The notes beneath the pieces were generated by a model. That model was given only the letters and a program-made list of their open reading frames with translations, ran no database searches and was not told the DNA's origin. Of a stretch of 23,548 nt of DNA, positions 20,101 through 23,548 are shown one piece after another (position 1 is the stretch's first letter; every line of letters starts with the position of its first letter). The stretch comes from Davidsoniella eucalypti (taxonomy: Eukaryota; Ascomycota; Sordariomycetes; Microascales; Ceratocystidaceae), in contig RMBW01000231.1 in NCBI GenBank assembly GCA_004009845.1, positions 1 through 23,548 on the forward strand, in the 5' to 3' direction. The position numbers and the translations under genes were made by a program.

Positions 20101-22880
20101 TTGTGGTATGCCGAGCTTGGTGGTACGAGACAGCACTCGAAATATAGTATTAGGATAGCCTCAGAAAACAATATATCTGGTATATTTCGTGAATTATTCG
20201 ACAACAGAGACTCGATAGAGATGAGGTGTAAAGATTTAAATACGATCTGTCACTTTTGCAAATGGAAGAAGAAAAGATACAAGATGGACGTTGAAACTGC
20301 GATAGGTTGAGCAGCAAAAAAAAAATAAGAAACTAGTGGTGAGTAAACAGGCGAATTTAGTAGGTACGGCTAGAATAGAACAAAAATGAAGATAGAGGCG
20401 AAATTAGAAACAGGACAAAAAAGTAACGGTGAAGAGAGGAAAAATGGAAACTGGATCGAAAATGTATTGAAAATGACAGATAAAGTCTGGATATGTTTTG
20501 TTATGCTTTTGATGTCCCAAACTCAAGAAACGGCGACGTGATCTATATATTTCCATCGGGAATCTAGCGGTTACTCTTGTCCTAATCGATCAAGGCCCAG
20601 CAAGTAAAGATAATACATAGGAAAAGACTGGATAAATGCCTACCAAGCACAAGATCTTCTTTGATTCATCCCCCGCCAAAGGGAAGAAGCCCGAATTGCC
20701 CGCTATCACTTCGCAAAGATAGATATCTAGACCTGGGAAACATCCCAGAGAATGAAGTGCACGATACATTGCCGGGCAGCTCACAAAATACAATTCAAAT
20801 GCAATATCTGAATCAAGGAACAGCCTATGGCAGCTAGGGTTAAATCCGACGGCCCCCTCAACCCGCCCCCTCTCTCTCTTCCTATTTTTCAACTATCGAA
20901 TGAAATATATAATACTATCAGAGCTCTATTTCCACCTTGATAAAAATGCATGTCAAAATAATAGATAAAATCGTACTGTGTTTTTTAGCCATCCATACGA
21001 ATATAGTTAAGAAGGAACACTACTAGTAGGCTTTTCTCCAAAACCTACTATTGTTGATTTTATGAAAGCAGCAATTAGCAAAATATAGCTTTTTGCGTGG
21101 TTTATCAGCCTTGCCTTCGTAGCTCTTACCATGTCTTTGTAGAACGTTCATGTTGATATGCCTCGCCACAGAGTTTACATCGGTTGTTTTCCGGCTTGAA
21201 ATGATGTCATTTCTGTTCTTTGGTGGGCTGAATTGGGCCGCATACTGCATAGGCCCATCGAACTACCTAGCGTGGGTTTTTTTTTCTCATCGGAGCCTAA
21301 CATATCGTCACTTGATATACTAGTAAAAGGCGATGGTGATAATAAGCCCTTCAAGATACTACCGTCTTCTCGCCAAAGGCTAGGTATATCCTGCACATAT
21401 TCTCTCTCCTATGCCATTAGTTCTGTCGAAGCATTGCTAGGGATGGCTTGGGGCTTTTGTCTCGATCTTTGGTCGTAACACAGTACACCAACCAGCCAAG
21501 AATCCAGTAGACTTTTTTTGTGCTCCCAGGCATCATTCTCGGCCACTTATACAGCCCCTTCTGGCCTTTGTTATGTTTACTATGCTTGACTATTTGCATG
21601 TTCTCGCTAGTCATATAGTTATTCTAGCTGTATAGCTGTTAGGCGGCCTAAAAGGGCGGCAGCCAGTGAATGAAGGTACACAATGTTCCTGTCGCTAGCT
21701 GGTATGGATTGGCCCATCACATCAAAAGGGTAACAAGAGGAGGGGCTCAAGGGGAGAGATTCCGCTTGGCTTGCAACTTGGGAATAACATTGCTCGAGGG
21801 GGTCGAAAGGACTCTAGAAACTTGCTAGGCGCAAATATCGTTCAAGCTAGTGAGCTGACAGAAACGCTCATTCCTACGTTTATCATATGATCGAGTGTTG
21901 TTGAAATATAAGCATCATGTTGTTTAAACCATCCCGCAAGCCACATACCCTTGTACTCCTCCATGCACTAGGGTTACTGGCACTCGAAACAAGACTGGGA
22001 TTCATTCCCAAAGCCAAAATGTTACTCTTTCATCCGCGATTCAAAATGCTACTCTTATCGACTTACACACCTTGTCGCCCGTGAAATTGACAAGGGAAAT
22101 AAGCATGCAAACAAACCAGCTCAGCCAAGAAAGAGAAGCGCAACAGAACAAACAGCAAAACATGAAAATCACATAAAAACATAAAATACACGAGTACAAA
22201 AAGGTAATGCGACCACCCAAAAAGGCATGTGACGAACTGCCAAAATAAACAACGCCTAAAGTAGAATATGGTGCATAAATTTGTATTTTGTTTAAAAAAA
22301 AAAGCGATTAAAAAAAAGAGGGGTCGGGAGAGGACCTTTATTCTTTTATTTATTTTGAATGTTTGCATCGACAACTAATTTCTCATAGGCGACCTAGAGG
22401 GGAGAAAAACATATAGGATAAAAACACTAGTTAGTTATAGTGCATGAAAAATAAAGGACAGAGCTTCGAGCGATAATTTACCCCAACAAGGCGCAGTTCA
22501 AAGCTAACTGTAGTTTAGTTTGCACTTACATATACGTGTAATATGCTACAACTATACCAAATATCTATTGACACCGAGAACGAATGGAGCGTCTTTCTTT
22601 TGACGATTCTTTTCTTTTCCTCTCTGCAATATTTCCTCACTTCTTCAAACTCCGTGTCTCGTTTCGGGTTTGAACGGCCCGTCGCAGGATTGATTAAAGA
22701 AGAAGAACAGCAAGAAGGAAGCGCTCTAAATGTTTGCTATAAAGCAAACACGATAGACGAAGTCCTGTCTACAGAAAAAGGAAATAAAAAATACAAAAAT
22801 GGGCTGCTTACTGTACGGCCGGTGACTAAGCAGGCCCATCTGAACGAGTCATGCTAATTTCACAGTTAAGATTTTAATTT
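17101..22880. other. Long gene-free region
   Basis: About 5.8 kb in which I recognise no gene, RNA gene or intact mobile element. Open frames are all at most ~125 codons on either strand, with no family motifs and inconsistent codon use. Small structures include an imperfect palindrome at 19777-19800, a tandem APEAN-VPEAN coding-like repeat near 19585-19605, and a perfect 7-bp-arm hairpin at 22731-22750. It may hold the distal promoter of the PUF gene, non-coding transcripts or old repeat debris. Confidence 0.4.
22731..22750. repeat. Short inverted repeat (hairpin)
   Basis: Arms TGTTTGC and GCAAACA are perfectly complementary around the 6-base loop TATAAA. It lies 131 bp outside the transposon's left end. 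There is no T-run after it and no known role; it may be chance. Confidence 0.6.
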
Positions 22881-22999
22881 CACAGTTACGCTAGCCGTAT
22901 TAGGAAATTGTAGTCACGTGGTGTCCCACGTGACATCGTCGATTACAAGAAATCAAAAATATTTCTTACATCACATCACCACTTCACCACTACTATAAG
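22881..22999 (+). repeat. Left terminal inverted repeat of the transposon
   Basis: 119 bp starting CACAGTTACGCTAGCC and ending TACTATAAG; it matches the reverse complement of 23431-23548 except for an extra G after the first CACGTG (near 22921) and an A where the right copy has G (near 22973). Confidence 0.95.
22913..22934. promoter_or_regulatory. Palindromic CACGTG pair in the left inverted repeat
   Basis: Arms GTCACGTGG and CCACGTGAC form a perfect 9-bp inverted repeat around TGTC, giving two CACGTG boxes 12 bp apart start to start (22915 and 22927). The right repeat keeps the pair (23496-23516) with 8-bp arms and a 5-base spacer. It may be a transposase site, a promoter element or a host bHLH factor site; which one is unknown. 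Confidence 0.5.
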
Positions 23000-23113
23000 A
23001 TTAAACATATGTAATTGAATACTATAAAGCAGTAAAAATCTATGAAGACGATCCCGCCTCACAATGATGAAAACCTTCACCACCCTACTCTTTTATTTTC
23101 TACACACACCACA

Positions 23114-23437
23114 ATGGCATCGTCATCATCATCTATGGATAAAGGGCTATCTAATGGTATAGATACCACAGACGCCCCTGTTATACAGCTTGTCCCTCCT
23201 CCAACAATACACTACCACTCTCGAGAGGCACTTTTCCAAGGCATTAATGCATGGGCTTCTGTACGTGGGTACGCCTTTTCAACTGTGTCTTCTTACACCA
23301 ATGGTGGTATGAAATCAGTGGTCTATGGCTGTGATCGGCATGGCAAGCTTAACACACGTACAAAACCGTCTATACGTAAAGGCTCGTCTCGGGTAACTAG
23401 CTGTCTTTTTTCTATTCTGGCATGTTTAATCTTATAG
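23114..23437 (+). pseudogene. MULE transposase, N-terminal fragment (FAR1-like domain)
   Basis: Starting at ATG 23114 (context CACACCACAATGG), the frame encodes 107 aa. A Ser-rich start (MASSSSSMDKG) and a linker with Pro-rich VPPPTIHYH lead to SREALFQGINAWASVRGYAFS, then YGCDRHGKLNTR and SRVTSCLFSILA. This resembles the FAR1/WRKY-GCM1-like DNA-binding domain at the start of Mutator-like transposases, with the first Cys (YGCDRHGK) and the second Cys (TSC.FS.LA) of the zinc-binding set; the later His/Cys ligands are lost. An in-frame ATG at 23042 would add 24 residues and is less favoured. The last residues (CLIL) and the stop come from sequence at or in the right inverted repeat, so the reading frame is truncated by an internal deletion rather than by mutation. 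Confidence 0.75.
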
Positions 23438-23548
23438 TAGTGGTGAAGTGGTGATGCGATGTAAGAAATATTTTTGATTTCTTGTAATCGACGATGTCAC
23501 GTGGGACACACGTGACTACAATTTCCTAATACGGCTAGCGTAACTGTG
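23431..23548 (-). repeat. Right terminal inverted repeat of the transposon
   Basis: 118 bp, reverse complement of the left repeat, ending GCTAGCGTAACTGTG at the window edge. It supplies the stop codon (TAG, 23435-23437) of the enclosed transposase fragment. Its outer limit cannot be confirmed because the sequence stops here. Confidence 0.93.

Larger units (their letters stand above)
22881..23548. mobile_element. Non-autonomous DNA transposon, MULE/Hop-like deletion derivative
   Basis: A unit of at least 668 bp bounded by long inverted repeats: 22881-22999 on the left and 23431-23548 on the right, running to the last base of the window. The repeats differ by one base insertion and one substitution over ~119 bp. 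Between them lies a leader and one open frame matching the start of a Mutator-like transposase, cut off right before the right repeat. Long inverted repeats (~100 bp) plus a FAR1-like N-terminus are typical of fungal MULEs such as Hop of Fusarium. The catalytic DDE core is absent, so movement would need an enzyme supplied in trans. The right flank is outside the window, so the target-site duplication cannot be read and the repeat might extend further. High repeat identity suggests recent activity. Confidence 0.85.

Overview
The window looks like nuclear DNA of a filamentous ascomycete (Pezizomycotina; I cannot place it further). The evidence is short introns (63-113 bp) with GT...AG borders, fungal-type gene families and AT- or pyrimidine-rich spacers. 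All genes are housekeeping-type except a transposon remnant at the right edge. I found no tRNA, rRNA or CRISPR.

Left part (1-8.7 kb): the 3' end of an RGG-tailed RNA-binding protein (G3BP/Nxt3-like, +); thymidylate synthase (+, one intron) with two MluI-cell-cycle-box cores in its promoter; a 3.2 kb spacer with a 26-A run, an AT-rich stretch and a CTACTACT-type microsatellite; a fungal PH-domain protein (+) whose single intron is invisible to simple ORF calling; and, convergent with it, the kinetochore subunit Nnf1 (-, one intron).

Middle (8.7-16.3 kb): Nnf1 and an Fmp32/DUF1640 (CCDC90/MCUR1-like) mitochondrial inner-membrane protein (+, one intron) diverge from a 1.6 kb spacer. The latter converges across 2 kb of AT-rich DNA, including a (TA)23 tract, on a four-exon Puf3-type Pumilio gene (-). 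All eight Puf repeats are readable, and their base-contact residues spell UGUAUAUA by the known PUF code.

Right part (16.3-23.5 kb): the long Puf leader/promoter, then about 5.8 kb with no gene I can recognise. It ends in a compact transposon of at least 668 bp with 118/119-bp near-perfect terminal inverted repeats. Inside is an N-terminal fragment that resembles the FAR1-like domain of Mutator-like (MULE/Hop-type) transposases, so I read it as an internally deleted, non-autonomous derivative. Each inverted repeat carries a palindromic pair of CACGTG boxes, and the outermost 14 bp of the left end is duplicated in tandem.

The genes do not form a pathway. Two plausible links are cell-cycle control of thymidylate synthase through the MCB pair, and the side-by-side position of a Puf3-type regulator with a nuclear gene for a mitochondrial protein, the class of mRNA Puf3 controls in yeast. 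No clearly new multi-gene system is visible; the transposon derivative is the most interesting object.
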